A DNA stretch of 64,000 nt from Streptomyces acidiscabies (GCF_020010905.1 NZ_JAGJBY010000001.1:4608001-4672000), one strand, 5' to 3'. Counted from the first letter of the stretch, positions 18,939 to 27,520 are shown. Program-made: numbers and translations. The notes: generated by a model from the letters alone, not told the origin.

Positions 18939-19312
18939 CGACCGCCATCCATATCGACGTACCGTGGCTGCTCCAGCGCCACGAGGAGGTCCTCCCGGAC
19001 CAGCCGACCGTCGACGACTTCTCCGCGCTCGTCGCGGCCGTCGCCCGGCACCGCGTCGACCCGCCGCGCCTCGGCGTCGACTCGGACCCGGCGTGGCGGG
19101 CGGCGGCCCTGCTGCACACGCTCGCGGTTCTCAAGCCGCTGCCGGCGGCCAATGCGCGGTTCGCCTGCGCGACGGCCGTGTCGTACATGTACGTCAGCGG
19201 CGCCGGGATCGATCCGCCGTACGGGGCGTTAGTGGATCTCGCCCGGGACTTGATGTCCGGGAAGGCGGATGTGTACGGGGCCGCGGATCGGTTGCGGTCG
19301 TGGCAGATATGA
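18935..19312 (+). CDS. Fic/Doc-like toxin with degenerate active-site motif
   Basis: 125 aa from GTG 18935, overlapping the antitoxin. Size, partner and the segment LHTLAVLKPLPAANARFACA fit the compact Fic/Doc toxins that modify a translation or replication factor. The canonical motif H-P-F-x-(D/E)-G-N-(G/K)-R here reads K67-P-L-P-A-A-N-A-R75, so the catalytic His is replaced by Lys and the acidic residue by Ala. Nucleotide transfer may be lost or altered. Residue Leu99 is encoded by TTA (19229-19231), so synthesis should depend on the bldA tRNA. Confidence 0.72.
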   Translation: MTTAIHIDVPWLLQRHEEVLPDQPTVDDFSALVAAVARHRVDPPRLGVDSDPAWRAAALLHTLAVLKPLPAANARFACATAVSYMYVSGAGIDPPYGALVDLARDLMSGKADVYGAADRLRSWQI

Positions 19313-19682
19313 GTTTTGGGCCGCCGGCCGGTGCGGGAAGGGCCGAGCCGGCGGCCGACTCGCGCAGGAGAGCCGCCATCCGACGCGAGGGCCCCGAGGA
19401 GGGCCGTTTTCCAGTTGAGCGCGTGTCCCGGGGCGGCGGGAGTGTGTGTGGGAGGTGGGGTGCGGGCGCTTGATTCACACGGGGTGTGGCGCGTGGGTCT
19501 GCTTCAACGGTGGGTTGAAATCCCGCTTTACGGGCCGGAGTTGAGGGCGTTTCACCTTTCGTCGAAAAGTGATGGGCGCCGTTCCTCTTGCCTTGTTGTG
19601 TGCGACTAAGTTGTGCAATGGTGAACTATCCGTGCGCCGAGGTTCGGCCGGTCGCACAGTTCCGCACCGAAGGATCCGCACA
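19313..19682. other. 370-bp intergenic region between toxin and sigma/ricin gene
   Basis: It holds a probable terminator (19319-19356) and the upstream region of the paralogue at 19683, including an imperfect symmetric patch CACCTTTCGTCGAAAAGTG around 19554-19572. No supportable gene was seen. Confidence 0.45.
19319..19356 (+). terminator. Probable terminator after the toxin gene
   Basis: 10-bp GC stem (GGCCGCCGGC with GCCGGCGGCC) around an 18-base loop, 7 bp after the toxin stop. The loop is longer than usual, so confidence is moderate. Confidence 0.5.
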
Positions 19683-22097
19683 GTGCCCTCCGCCTACCCT
19701 CCGCGTCCCCCGTACCCGCCGCCCGGCGGGGATCCCGGGGAGTCCGACGACGCGCTCGCGGCAGGGGTGCGCGGCGGGACGGACGGCGAGGTCGCCGAGG
19801 CCACCGCGCTGCTGATCGCGCGGCACTGGAGACCCGCCCACGACTACGCGGTGATCTGCCTCGCCGGGTCCGGGCCGGTCGCGTCGATGGCCACGGGGAC
19901 CGCCTTCCACCAGGTCTTCGACCGGCTCAAGCTCGGCGAGTCCGGGACCGATCTGCGGCCCCGGCTGCTGCTCGCCGTCCGCGAGACCGTCCGGCTGTGG
20001 GCCTCCGCCGAGCGCGTCTCCGCCGTCCTGCCCGAGCTGCGCAAGCCCGCCGGGGCGCGCGGGATGCGGGCGGCGAAGGGGATGACGCCGGACAACCGGA
20101 TCCTCTCGGAGTACGCCTATCACGCGCTTCCGGCGACCGAACGGTGCCTCCTGTGGCACGTCGAGGTCGAGGGCGAGCCGGTCAGTGTGCCCGCCGCGCT
20201 GCTCGGCGTCGACACGTCCATGGCCGCCGCCGCGCTGGAGGGCGCCCGCGACAAGCTCCGCGAGGGGATCGTCCGCGCGCACCGGGAGCTGGCGCCGAGC
20301 AAGGAGTGCCGCTTCTACAACCGGCTCCTGGAGGTGCCGTTGCGGCGCGGGGGTGACCTGCTGCCGGACGTTCGCCGGCACCTCGACGCGTGCCGCTACT
20401 GCCGCGCCGCCGCCGAGCAACTCGCCCAGGGCGCGGGGTGGGTGGGGCTCATGCTCGCGGAGGCGGTGCTGGGGTGGGGGGCTCGGCGGTACCACGACTC
20501 CCGGCCGGACCGGGGGCGCGAGGAGCCGGTTCGGGTGCGGGGGGCTGTGAAGAGGGGGGCGGGTCGGAGGCTCCTCGACCGGATGCCGTCGCCTGCGCGC
20601 CGGGAGGAGTCCGGTCGGGGGCGGGTGTTCGGTGCGTGGGGGAGCGGGGGTGACACGCAGGGAGCCGCTGAGGTGCTTCCCGGGGATATTCCGCCGGGTG
20701 GGGCGCAGGGGGTGGGGGTGTTCGGCGGGGGTGTACGGCGTGCTGGGCGGCCGGGGTGGCGGGGGCGCGGCGTTGGGGCCGGGTCGGAGGCGGTGCCGGG
20801 CGTGGGCGAAGGAGCGTTTCCCGATCCTGATGGTGTGGTGTCGGGTGGGGTCGGTCAGACGTTCGCAGGCTCTGGCGGTGCGGTGTCGGCCGAGGGTGGC
20901 CAGGCGCTCGGTGGTCCCGATGGTGTGGTGCCGGGTGGGGGTGGGCGGGCGTTCGCCGGTCCTGACGGTTCGGTGTCGGGCGGGGAAGGCCAGGCGTTGG
21001 GCGGTCCCGGTGGAGCGGTGTCGGGCGGGGGAGGCCAGGCGTTCGCCGGTCCTGACTGTGCGGGGTCGGCCGAGGGTGGTCAGGCGTTCGGTGGTCCTGG
21101 TGGTGTGGTGCCGGGTGAGGGCGGGCGGGCGTTTTCCGAGTTCGGTGGGGTGATGCCGAGTGGTGCGGCCGGACCGGGCTCGCGGCGGAGTTCCGCAGCG
21201 GGATTCCCTGGTGTCGACGGGGAGTTCGACGGGGTCGGGGGCCACGCGTTCGGCGCTGGGGCCGGTCGTCCGGGAACCGACTTCGCGTACGAGGGCTTCG
21301 CTGACCCCGACGGTGAGTCGGGCGGCGGCGATGCCGGTGCCGACGGGCGGCCTCGGTCCCGGCGGGCCGCCGGGCGGGCTCGGGTGCGTGGGGTTCGGGG
21401 GGCTCAAGGGACCCGGCGTGCCGTGCGGCAAGTCGGGAAGCGGTCGCCCCGGGCGCTCATCGCCGGGGTCGGGATCGCATCCGCCGGGGTGCTGACGACG
21501 TTCCTCGCCGCCGGGATGTGGTCCGACGAGGGGTCCGACCCGGCCTCGTCCACCAGCGTCAGCGGTGGGGGCGCCCTGCCCGGCGCCGACTCCCTGTCGC
21601 CCACGCCCACGCAGGGCAGCGTCGGCATGTCCGGCGGCCCCCAGCAGACGCGGCTGCGCAACGCCGACGCCGACCTGTGCCTGGAGGTCCCGGTCGGCGC
21701 CCGTGCCGGTATCGCCCTCGCGCTGGAGGTGTGCTCCTCCAACTGGGCCCAGCAGTGGTCGTACGAGGACGACGGCCTCCTGCGCAGCGTCGCCGAGCCC
21801 GCCCTGTGCGTGGACTCGCACGCGGACGCCGGCGTCGTCATCGCCAACACCTGCGCGGACGCGGACAGCCCTCGTGCCGACGACGTCCGCTACGACCTCA
21901 CCGTCCAGGGCGAGTTGCTGCCCCGCTGGGACGAACGCCTCCCGCTGGCGGCCGTGGGTGACGACCCCGGCGCGAACGTCGCCGTCAAGGTCCGCGACGG
22001 CTCACCGTCCCAGCGCTGGCTGACGGACGCACCCCGCCCGACCCCGAGCTCGTTCTCGGTGAACGGCTCGACCGGCCCGTCACCACAGCAGGCCTGA
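19683..22097 (+). CDS. Second ECF-sigma-like / zinc-finger / ricin-B lectin membrane protein
   Basis: 804 aa from GTG 19683 (GAAGGA nine bases upstream). It is a paralogue of the 7245-9116 product with the same order: sigma region-2-like part (ATALLIARHWRPAHDYAVICL), region-4-like part (LPATERCLLWHVEVEGEP, ALLGVDTSMAAAALEGARDKL), and the zinc motif HLDACRYC. A low-complexity Gly-rich stretch with seven 15-residue repeats (about residues 392-496) follows. Then come a basic segment, one membrane helix (LIAGVGIASAGVLTTFLAA), and an extracellular ricin-type domain (LCLEVPVGARAG; QQWSYEDDGLLRS; LCVDSH; SQRWL). The first paralogue has no repeat insert. Probably a carbohydrate-responsive membrane sensor; direct evidence for signalling is lacking. 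Confidence 0.72.
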   Translation: MPSAYPPRPPYPPPGGDPGESDDALAAGVRGGTDGEVAEATALLIARHWRPAHDYAVICLAGSGPVASMATGTAFHQVFDRLKLGESGTDLRPRLLLAVRETVRLWASAERVSAVLPELRKPAGARGMRAAKGMTPDNRILSEYAYHALPATERCLLWHVEVEGEPVSVPAALLGVDTSMAAAALEGARDKLREGIVRAHRELAPSKECRFYNRLLEVPLRRGGDLLPDVRRHLDACRYCRAAAEQLAQGAGWVGLMLAEAVLGWGARRYHDSRPDRGREEPVRVRGAVKRGAGRRLLDRMPSPARREESGRGRVFGAWGSGGDTQGAAEVLPGDIPPGGAQGVGVFGGGVRRAGRPGWRGRGVGAGSEAVPGVGEGAFPDPDGVVSGGVGQTFAGSGGAVSAEGGQALGGPDGVVPGGGGRAFAGPDGSVSGGEGQALGGPGGAVSGGGGQAFAGPDCAGSAEGGQAFGGPGGVVPGEGGRAFSEFGGVMPSGAAGPGSRRSSAAGFPGVDGEFDGVGGHAFGAGAGRPGTDFAYEGFADPDGESGGGDAGADGRPRSRRAAGRARVRGVRGAQGTRRAVRQVGKRSPRALIAGVGIASAGVLTTFLAAGMWSDEGSDPASSTSVSGGGALPGADSLSPTPTQGSVGMSGGPQQTRLRNADADLCLEVPVGARAGIALALEVCSSNWAQQWSYEDDGLLRSVAEPALCVDSHADAGVVIANTCADADSPRADDVRYDLTVQGELLPRWDERLPLAAVGDDPGANVAVKVRDGSPSQRWLTDAPRPTPSSFSVNGSTGPSPQQA
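20856..21170 (+). repeat. In-frame 45-bp tandem repeats (seven units)
   Basis: Seven 45-bp units encode variants of QALGGPDGVVPGGGG (first residue Q or R, usually followed by A and L/F) inside the sigma/ricin protein. Units are degenerate but keep length exactly, so the frame is preserved. The array lies between the zinc motif and the membrane helix, that is, on the predicted cytosolic side. Confidence 0.85.
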
Positions 22098-22134
22098 GCC
22101 CGAACGTCGGCTGCACACCAAGGCATCCACCCGA

Positions 22135-22178
22135 GCCGCTCGCACCACCGCACGGCGTGCGCCGGTGGTCCGAGCGGC
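22135..22178. terminator. Bidirectional terminator hairpin
   Basis: 16-base arms (22135-22150 and 22163-22178) pair with a single C-C mismatch around a 12-base loop. It lies between the convergent genes ending at 22097 and 22248. Confidence 0.7.
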
Positions 22179-22247
22179 ACCGCCCGACACGGCGGCTCCC
22201 CGAGCGGCCCACTCCCGCAGCATGCGCCCGCCCAGGCCGGAGCCTCA

Positions 22248-23417
22248 TCAAACCGGCGCCTCCGCCAGCGCGTCCACCCCCACCGTCCCCACCCCCGCAT
22301 GCCCCGACAACGCCAACGTGAGATCGAACTCCGCCAGCAGACACCGGATCACGTGCTCGACCCCGGGCTGTCCGTCGAGCCCCAGACCGTACGCGTACGG
22401 CCGCCCCAGCAGCACCGCCCGCGCCCCGAGGGCGAGCGCCTTGAACACGTCCGCGCCCGTCCGCACCCCGCTGTCGAACAGCACCGTCAGCCGGTCCCCG
22501 ACCGCCTCGGCGACCCGGGGCAGCGCGTCCGCAGCCGCGATGGAACCGGCGACCTGTCGTCCGCCGTGGTTGGAGACCACCACCCCGTCCATCCCGGCAT
22601 CGGCGGCGAGGCGCGCGTCGTCGGGGTGGAGGATGCCCTTGAGGACGATCGGGCCGGGCCAGTTCTCGCGGAGGAACGCGAGGTCGGGCCAGGTCTTGCC
22701 GGGGTCGGAGAAGAGGCTCACGAAGCGGAGGACCGCCGAGTTCAGGTCCTCCTGCGGTGACTTCGCGAGGCCCGCCAGGAACGCCGGGTCGGTGAAGTAG
22801 TTGGCCGTGCCCACCCCGCGCAGGAACGGCAGATACGCCTGGTCCAGATCGCGCGGACGCCACGCGAGCAGCGGCGTGTCCAGCGTGACGACGAGGACGG
22901 AGAACCCGGCGGCCCGCGCCCGCCCGAGGAAACTCCGGGTCACCTCGCGGTCCTTGGACCAGTACAGCTGGAACCACCGCTCGGCGTCCCCCATCGCCGA
23001 GGCGACGTCCTCCAGGGGCGTGCTGGACGCCGACGACAGCACGTACGGCACGCCCTGCGCGGCAGCGGCCCGCGCCGCCGCCGGTTCCGCGCCGGGGTGC
23101 AGGATCGACAGCACCCCGATCGGAGCCAGCGCCAGCGGCGCGCGCAGCGTACGCCCCAGCACCTCGACGGACAGATCCCGCTCGGCGACGTCCCGCAGCA
23201 TGCGCGGCACGATCCGGCGCCGCTCCAGGGCCGCCCGGTTCGCCCGCGCCGTACTGCCGTCCCCGGCGCTCCCCGCGACGTACCCGAAGGGCCCGGGGCC
23301 GAGGCGCCGCCCGGCCATCTCCTCCAGCGCCGTGAGATCCGTGGGCAGCCGGGGCACCGCGCCCGTCAGGCCGTCGAGATAGATCTCGTACTGGAAGTCC
23401 GCCAAGTGCTGCCCCAT
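22248..23417 (-). CDS. FMN-dependent alpha-hydroxy-acid oxidase (lactate 2-monooxygenase-like)
   Basis: 389 aa. TIM-barrel flavoprotein with the family landmarks LAPIGVLSILHPGAEPAAARAAA, WFQLYWSKDREV, IVLKGILHPDDARLAADAGMDGVVVSNHGGRQ (given here in pieces) and DSGVRTGADVFKALALGA. The catalytic His284 lies in SNHGGRQ, and the Arg of DSGVR binds FMN phosphate. The protein oxidises a 2-hydroxy acid such as lactate. The exact substrate is unknown. It starts 10 bp after the hydrolase stop and should be the third gene of the permease-hydrolase-oxidase operon. Confidence 0.88.
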   Translation of the reverse strand: MGQHLADFQYEIYLDGLTGAVPRLPTDLTALEEMAGRRLGPGPFGYVAGSAGDGSTARANRAALERRRIVPRMLRDVAERDLSVEVLGRTLRAPLALAPIGVLSILHPGAEPAAARAAAAQGVPYVLSSASSTPLEDVASAMGDAERWFQLYWSKDREVTRSFLGRARAAGFSVLVVTLDTPLLAWRPRDLDQAYLPFLRGVGTANYFTDPAFLAGLAKSPQEDLNSAVLRFVSLFSDPGKTWPDLAFLRENWPGPIVLKGILHPDDARLAADAGMDGVVVSNHGGRQVAGSIAAADALPRVAEAVGDRLTVLFDSGVRTGADVFKALALGARAVLLGRPYAYGLGLDGQPGVEHVIRCLLAEFDLTLALSGHAGVGTVGVDALAEAPV

Positions 23418-23426
23418 GTCGCTCCC

Positions 23427-24104
23427 TTACTCCGCGATCTCCCGCAGGACGCGGGCGAGTTCACGAGGCTGAGAGAACATCGGCCAGTGCCCGCTGTCCA
23501 TACGGACCAGGTCCCAGGACGGATTCTTGAGCAACTCCGTGACCGCCGGGAGCGGTTCCTCGCCGTCGAGCAGGCACTTGATGTACGTCGCCGGGAGGTC
23601 GGGCAGCGCGCCGGTGAGGGCGGCCGGCTCGGTGAGGGTCGCGCCCGGGTGCGGGGTCGCGCCCGCGACGATCCGGGCCGCCTGCTCGGGCGTCAGGCCC
23701 AGCTCCACGAACTGCTCGACGGGCGGCGCGGGCCAGACCCCGCCGTGCGCCGCGAGCGCCTCCCGCACCCAGTCGCTGTCCCAGCCGTCCAGGTCCCCCT
23801 TCCCGTCCACCGGCACGTTCGCGTCGACGAACACGACCCGCCGCAGCCGCTCCCCGATCCGCTCGGCGGCCTGCCCCACCGGCACGCCCGAGTAGCTGTG
23901 CCCCACCAGCACCACGTCCCGCAGATCGAGCCGCTCGATCTCCTCGACGATGTCCCGCACGTGCGTCTGCTGCCCCGCCGGCAGATCCCGCTTCTCCGCG
24001 AGCCCCGACAGCGTGAGCGGATGGGCCGACGGCAACTCCGCCGCCACCTCGTCCCACGCCCACGCCCCGAGCCAAGCTCCCGCCACCAACACGAATCCGG
24101 TCAT
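23427..24104 (-). CDS. Alpha/beta-hydrolase, small esterase type
   Basis: 225 aa, cytosolic. It begins FVLVAGAWLGAWAWDEVAAEL, matching the oxyanion-hole start of salicylate-esterase/methylketone-type hydrolases. The nucleophile Ser lies in VLVGHSYSGVPVG, an Asp follows LRRVVFVDANVPV, and the catalytic His is in RMDSGHWPMFSQP. Its ATG overlaps the permease stop (ATGA), indicating translational coupling. The substrate is unknown; genome context suggests it works on a compound imported by the permease. Confidence 0.85.
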   Translation of the reverse strand: MTGFVLVAGAWLGAWAWDEVAAELPSAHPLTLSGLAEKRDLPAGQQTHVRDIVEEIERLDLRDVVLVGHSYSGVPVGQAAERIGERLRRVVFVDANVPVDGKGDLDGWDSDWVREALAAHGGVWPAPPVEQFVELGLTPEQAARIVAGATPHPGATLTEPAALTGALPDLPATYIKCLLDGEEPLPAVTELLKNPSWDLVRMDSGHWPMFSQPRELARVLREIAE

Positions 24105-25666
24105 GTCCGCAAGGTAGCCGACGGCTCTGACAATCCGTCCTGACCAGGCAGAACACCGCTATCGGTGATCGCCGGCACGGGTACGTCCACGGTCTTCGCG
24201 AACCGCGCGCCCTCAGGCCCGTACACCGCACGCGGCTCGGGGAAGATCCGCAGCAGCGACAGGAACAGCACCGCCGAGACGGCCAGCGACAGCGGCAGGC
24301 TGATGTCGACGCCGTTCGCCAGACCGCCGAGCGGGCCGACGAACTGGCCGGGGATGTTCGTGAACAGCACACCGATCAGCGCCGCCACCCACCACGCGGT
24401 CATCCCGCGCCAGTTCCAGCCGTGCGCGAACCAGTAACGCCCGCCGCGTTGACGCCGGTTGAAGACCTGGAGGGCGTCCGCGTCGTACCAGCCGCGCCGC
24501 GTCCAGAAGCCCAGCATCAGCACGACCATCCACGGTGTCGTGCACGTCACGATCATCGTCGCGAACGTCGAGATCGACTGCACGACGTCCAGCGCGAACC
24601 GGCCCACGAAGATGAACGCGATCGCCAACCCGCCGACCAGCAACGTGGCTTGGACCCGGCTCAGGCGCGGGAACACGGACGAGAAGTCCAGGCCGGTGCC
24701 GTACAGGGCCGTCGTACCCGTCGCCATGCCGCCGATCAGCGCGAGCAGGCACACCGGCAGGAAGAACCAGCCCGGCGAGATCGCCAGCAGGCCGCCGACG
24801 AAGTCCGGGGCCGCCGGATCGACGTACTTCGGCGCCCGCGCCGCGATGATGCTGGCCGTCCCGAGGCCGAACACGAACGGCAGGAGCGTCGCGAGCTGCG
24901 ACAGGAACGCCGCGCCCACCACCCGGCCGCGCGGGGCGTTCGCCGGGATGTACCGCGACCAGTCCCCGAGGAACGCCCCGAACGACACCGGGTTCGACAG
25001 CACGATCAGCGCCGCGCCGATGAACGCGGGCCAGAACGCCGCGTCCGACGTCGACGAGAACGCGCCCGCGTACGAGGGGTCGAAGTCCCCGGCGAACGCG
25101 AACACGCCGACCAGGAACAGGACCGTCGCGGTCGGCACGGCGACCTTGTTGACGAACAGCATGAACCGGAAGCCGTACACGCACACGGTGAGCACCAGAC
25201 CGGCGAACAGCGCGTACGCGACGGCGTACGACGCGTCCCCGCGCGGGAGGTCCAGCAGGCGGTGCGCGCCGCCCACCAGCGCGTCGCCGCTGCTCCACAC
25301 GGAGATCGAGAAGAACGCGACGGCCGTCAGCAGCGAGAGGAACGAGCCGACGATCCTGCCGTGCACGCCCAGGTGCGCGGAGGAGGAGACCGCGTTGTTC
25401 GTGCCGTTGACCGGGCCGAACACGGCCATCGGGCACAGGATCAGGGCGCCGACGACGACCCCCAGGAGCGTCGCCGCGAGGCCCTGCCAGAAGGAGAGGC
25501 CGAACAGGATCGGGAACGCGCCCAGCACGCACGTGGAGAACGTGTTGGCGCCGCCGAACGCCAGCCGGAACAGGTCCAGCGGGCGCGCGGTGCGGTCGGC
25601 GTCGGGGATGCGCTCCACGCCGTACGGCTCTACCTCGGTCAGGGACGGGGGGTGCTGGGACGTCAT
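24101..25666 (-). CDS. NCS1-family cytosine/purine-type permease
   Basis: 521 aa from ATG 25666 with GGAG upstream; the longer frame before it has no support. About 12 hydrophobic segments are present. Family signatures are FRLAFGGANTFSTCVLGAFPILFGLSFWQG (in pieces), GPVNGTNNAVSSSAHLGVHGRIVGS, a central NPVSFGAFLGDWSRYIP, and a C-terminal WWVAALIGVLFTNIPG. These match NCS1 transporters for nucleobases, hydantoins or related compounds. It is the first gene of an operon with the hydrolase (4-bp overlap) and the FMN oxidase. Confidence 0.87.
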   Translation of the reverse strand: MTSQHPPSLTEVEPYGVERIPDADRTARPLDLFRLAFGGANTFSTCVLGAFPILFGLSFWQGLAATLLGVVVGALILCPMAVFGPVNGTNNAVSSSAHLGVHGRIVGSFLSLLTAVAFFSISVWSSGDALVGGAHRLLDLPRGDASYAVAYALFAGLVLTVCVYGFRFMLFVNKVAVPTATVLFLVGVFAFAGDFDPSYAGAFSSTSDAAFWPAFIGAALIVLSNPVSFGAFLGDWSRYIPANAPRGRVVGAAFLSQLATLLPFVFGLGTASIIAARAPKYVDPAAPDFVGGLLAISPGWFFLPVCLLALIGGMATGTTALYGTGLDFSSVFPRLSRVQATLLVGGLAIAFIFVGRFALDVVQSISTFATMIVTCTTPWMVVLMLGFWTRRGWYDADALQVFNRRQRGGRYWFAHGWNWRGMTAWWVAALIGVLFTNIPGQFVGPLGGLANGVDISLPLSLAVSAVLFLSLLRIFPEPRAVYGPEGARFAKTVDVPVPAITDSGVLPGQDGLSEPSATLRT

Positions 25667-26082
25667 GGGGACTCCAACTGGGCGGCGGCGGAGGCTGGTT
25701 CTGGGGGGTGCGGTGACCGTACGGCTCGCGCGCGGGCGCCTGCCAGAGGTTGATTCGTCCACAGTCTGCGGCTGAAGTGGATGGTTCGACCATTGCTTGG
25801 GCCGGAGAGTGTCAGGGGAGTGTGAAGGGAATGTTTCAGGTCGATTGCCGAACCTACGAGAACCGGCCATCCGGGCCGGGAAGCGGATCATGAAGCGCTT
25901 GCCTGCGGCGTTCTCGCGTTCGAATCCTGTCGCTTCACGCCACTGATTGAATACGCAAGGTTACTGAAACCTGTGGTGTCGATGTGAAGTCCGGCGCCGG
26001 ACCCGGCAGAGTGGCGTCCGCCGCACGGCACCCACCCGGTGACCGGCGGCACAGACTCCAACCGAGCGGAAGGAAGCACACA
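25667..26082. other. 416-bp divergent intergenic region
   Basis: Promoter region of the permease operon (minus) and the SSI gene (plus). It contains a tRNA-3'-end-like string at about 25915-25943 (GTTCGAATCCTGTCGC, ending in CGCCA), but no cloverleaf could be drawn around it. No gene supported. Confidence 0.4.
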
Positions 26083-26517
26083 ATGCAGAACACCGCGCGC
26101 TGGGCAGTGATCGGCGGCCTCGCGGCCGTCGCCGTGTGCGGGCCCCTCACCGGGTCCGCATCCGCAGCCCCGTCCGCAGGCCAGGCATCCCTGTACGCGC
26201 CGTCGGCCCTCGTGCTGACCGTCGGGCACGGCGAACGCGCGGCCGGTACCACGCCGGCCCGCGCCGTCACCCTGAACTGCGCGCCCACCGCCTCCGGGAC
26301 CCACCCGGCCGCCGCCCTCGCCTGCGCCGAACTCCGCGCCGTCGGCGGCGACTTCGAGGCGCTCACGATGCGGGCGAGCGGGCCCTGCACCAAGCAGTAC
26401 GACCCGGTCGTCGTGACTGTCGACGGCGTCTGGCAGGGCAAACGCGTCGCCTACGAGCGGACGTTCGCCAACGAGTGCGTCAAGAACGCGGGCGCCAGCA
26501 GCGTGTTCGGGTTCTGA
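26083..26517 (+). CDS. Streptomyces subtilisin inhibitor (SSI-family protease inhibitor)
   Basis: 144 aa precursor with a good ribosome site (GGAAGGAAG). A signal peptide of about 29 residues ends in SASA-A. The mature part has all SSI landmarks: SLYAPSALVLTVGHG, LNCAPTASGTHPAAALACAEL, CTKQYDPVVVTVDGVWQGKR, TFANEC and the terminal VFGF. Four Cys form two disulfides. The reactive bond is at Lys104-Gln105 (P1 Lys in CTKQYDP), so trypsin-like proteases as well as subtilisins should be inhibited. It acts outside the cell as a homodimer and often controls proteases during aerial growth. The streptogrisin-like protease at 34311 is a conceivable target. Confidence 0.96.
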   Translation: MQNTARWAVIGGLAAVAVCGPLTGSASAAPSAGQASLYAPSALVLTVGHGERAAGTTPARAVTLNCAPTASGTHPAAALACAELRAVGGDFEALTMRASGPCTKQYDPVVVTVDGVWQGKRVAYERTFANECVKNAGASSVFGF

Positions 26518-26683
26518 CCGCTGCCATCCAGACCGGAGTCGCGGGGTCCCTGTGGACGCCACGAGAGGCTCGTTACTGGGGAGTGCGAGTCCTGGACACG
26601 GGAGAGCCTGTGACTCCTAGGACCCCGGGGACCGGAAAGGCGGGGTGGGGCCGCCGCCGGTTCCCGGGGTTCACCCTTGAGGG

Positions 26684-27061
26684 TCAACTCCCCGGCCCCG
26701 AGGGTCGATCCTCGAACTCCGGTTCCTCGCCGGGGATTTCCGTCAGCGGCGGGAAACGGTCCGTCAGCCGCGCGGCCATCAGCAGCCGCCGTACGGCAGA
26801 CCCGCCGACGACCAGCCGCAGCCTGCCGCCGCTCCGCCGTGCCCGGTCCTCCGCGCGGCACAGTGCCCGCAGGCCCGAGCAGTCGAAGAACTCCACCAGC
26901 CGCAGGTCCACGAGGACATCCGGTACGCCCTTCGCGGTGGCCGCGTCGAGATGCTCCGCCAGCAGGTTCGCGGTCGCCATGTCGATCTCCCCGGTCACCT
27001 CGACCACGGTGAACCGGCCGCTGGATCTGGTCCGCGCGTACGGATTGGCCGGTGGCGTCAT
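26684..27061 (-). CDS. STAS-domain anti-sigma-factor antagonist
   Basis: 125 aa from ATG 27061. The STAS fold is visible: FTVVEVTGEIDMATANLLAEHL, PDVLVDLRLVEFFDCSGLRAL, and RLRLVVGGSAVRRLL. The Ser in FDCSGL aligns with the phosphorylated residue of SpoIIAA/RsbV/BldG. In partner switching the unphosphorylated form binds an anti-sigma kinase and frees the sigma factor, and SpoIIE-type phosphatases reactivate it. Three such phosphatases are in this window, though none is adjacent. The C-terminal tail (PGEEPEFEDRPSGPGS) is acidic. Confidence 0.85.
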   Translation of the reverse strand: MTPPANPYARTRSSGRFTVVEVTGEIDMATANLLAEHLDAATAKGVPDVLVDLRLVEFFDCSGLRALCRAEDRARRSGGRLRLVVGGSAVRRLLMAARLTDRFPPLTEIPGEEPEFEDRPSGPGS

Positions 27062-27520
27062 GTCCTGTTCCACCTCGGCAGGGGTCTCGCTCCGGTCCCG
27101 GAAGCTACCCCGCACCACCGCGAACCATCCCTTCACAGCACTCCGCAAGATCTAGTTCACTCGACCTGGTGAATATCCCCGCCGGGGATTGACTCCGGGT
27201 GCCAGTCCGGGGACGTGGGCAGGAGGCGGACATGCGGGGCCGCCGCTCGCACCAACAGGAAGTCCTTGAGGCGCGGTCTGCCTCGGAGGGTGGGCCTGGT
27301 CCGGGGCATCGTCTTCCCTGGGGTCGGTGTCGGGAGAGGGCGGTCAGGGCGCGGTGTCTCCTGGCGGGTGGAGGTGAACTGGCCGACGGTCACGCCACCC
27401 CTAGATCCATCCCTGCCGCTCCGCGACGTCAGCGCGACCGTCCGGCACGCCGGTGCCCGCGACGCGAACTCCTTGTCCTCGACCACCAGGACACCGATCA
27501 CGAACCCGGCCCCCCACCCC
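27062..27520. other. 459-bp region with an unrecognised minus-strand frame
   Basis: A minus-strand frame from about 27480 down to a stop at 27157 has fairly high third-position GC, beginning VEDKEFASRAPACRTVAL and ending SPDWHPESIPGGDIHQVE. It matches nothing I recognise, its amino-acid mix is irregular, and it lacks a clear ribosome site. It may be a decayed gene tail or chance. No terminator was recognised after the transporter operon. Confidence 0.3.

Noticed and set aside
25915..25943. tRNA-like 3' end (GTTCGAATCC with a CGCCA end)
   Set aside because: No T-stem pairing, no anticodon arm and no matching acceptor strand at a suitable distance; at most a fragment or chance.
27157..27480. 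Minus-strand frame with a response-regulator-like start (VLVVEDKEF when extended upstream)
   Set aside because: The rest lacks receiver-domain features, has no ribosome site and no recognisable family; not called as a gene.
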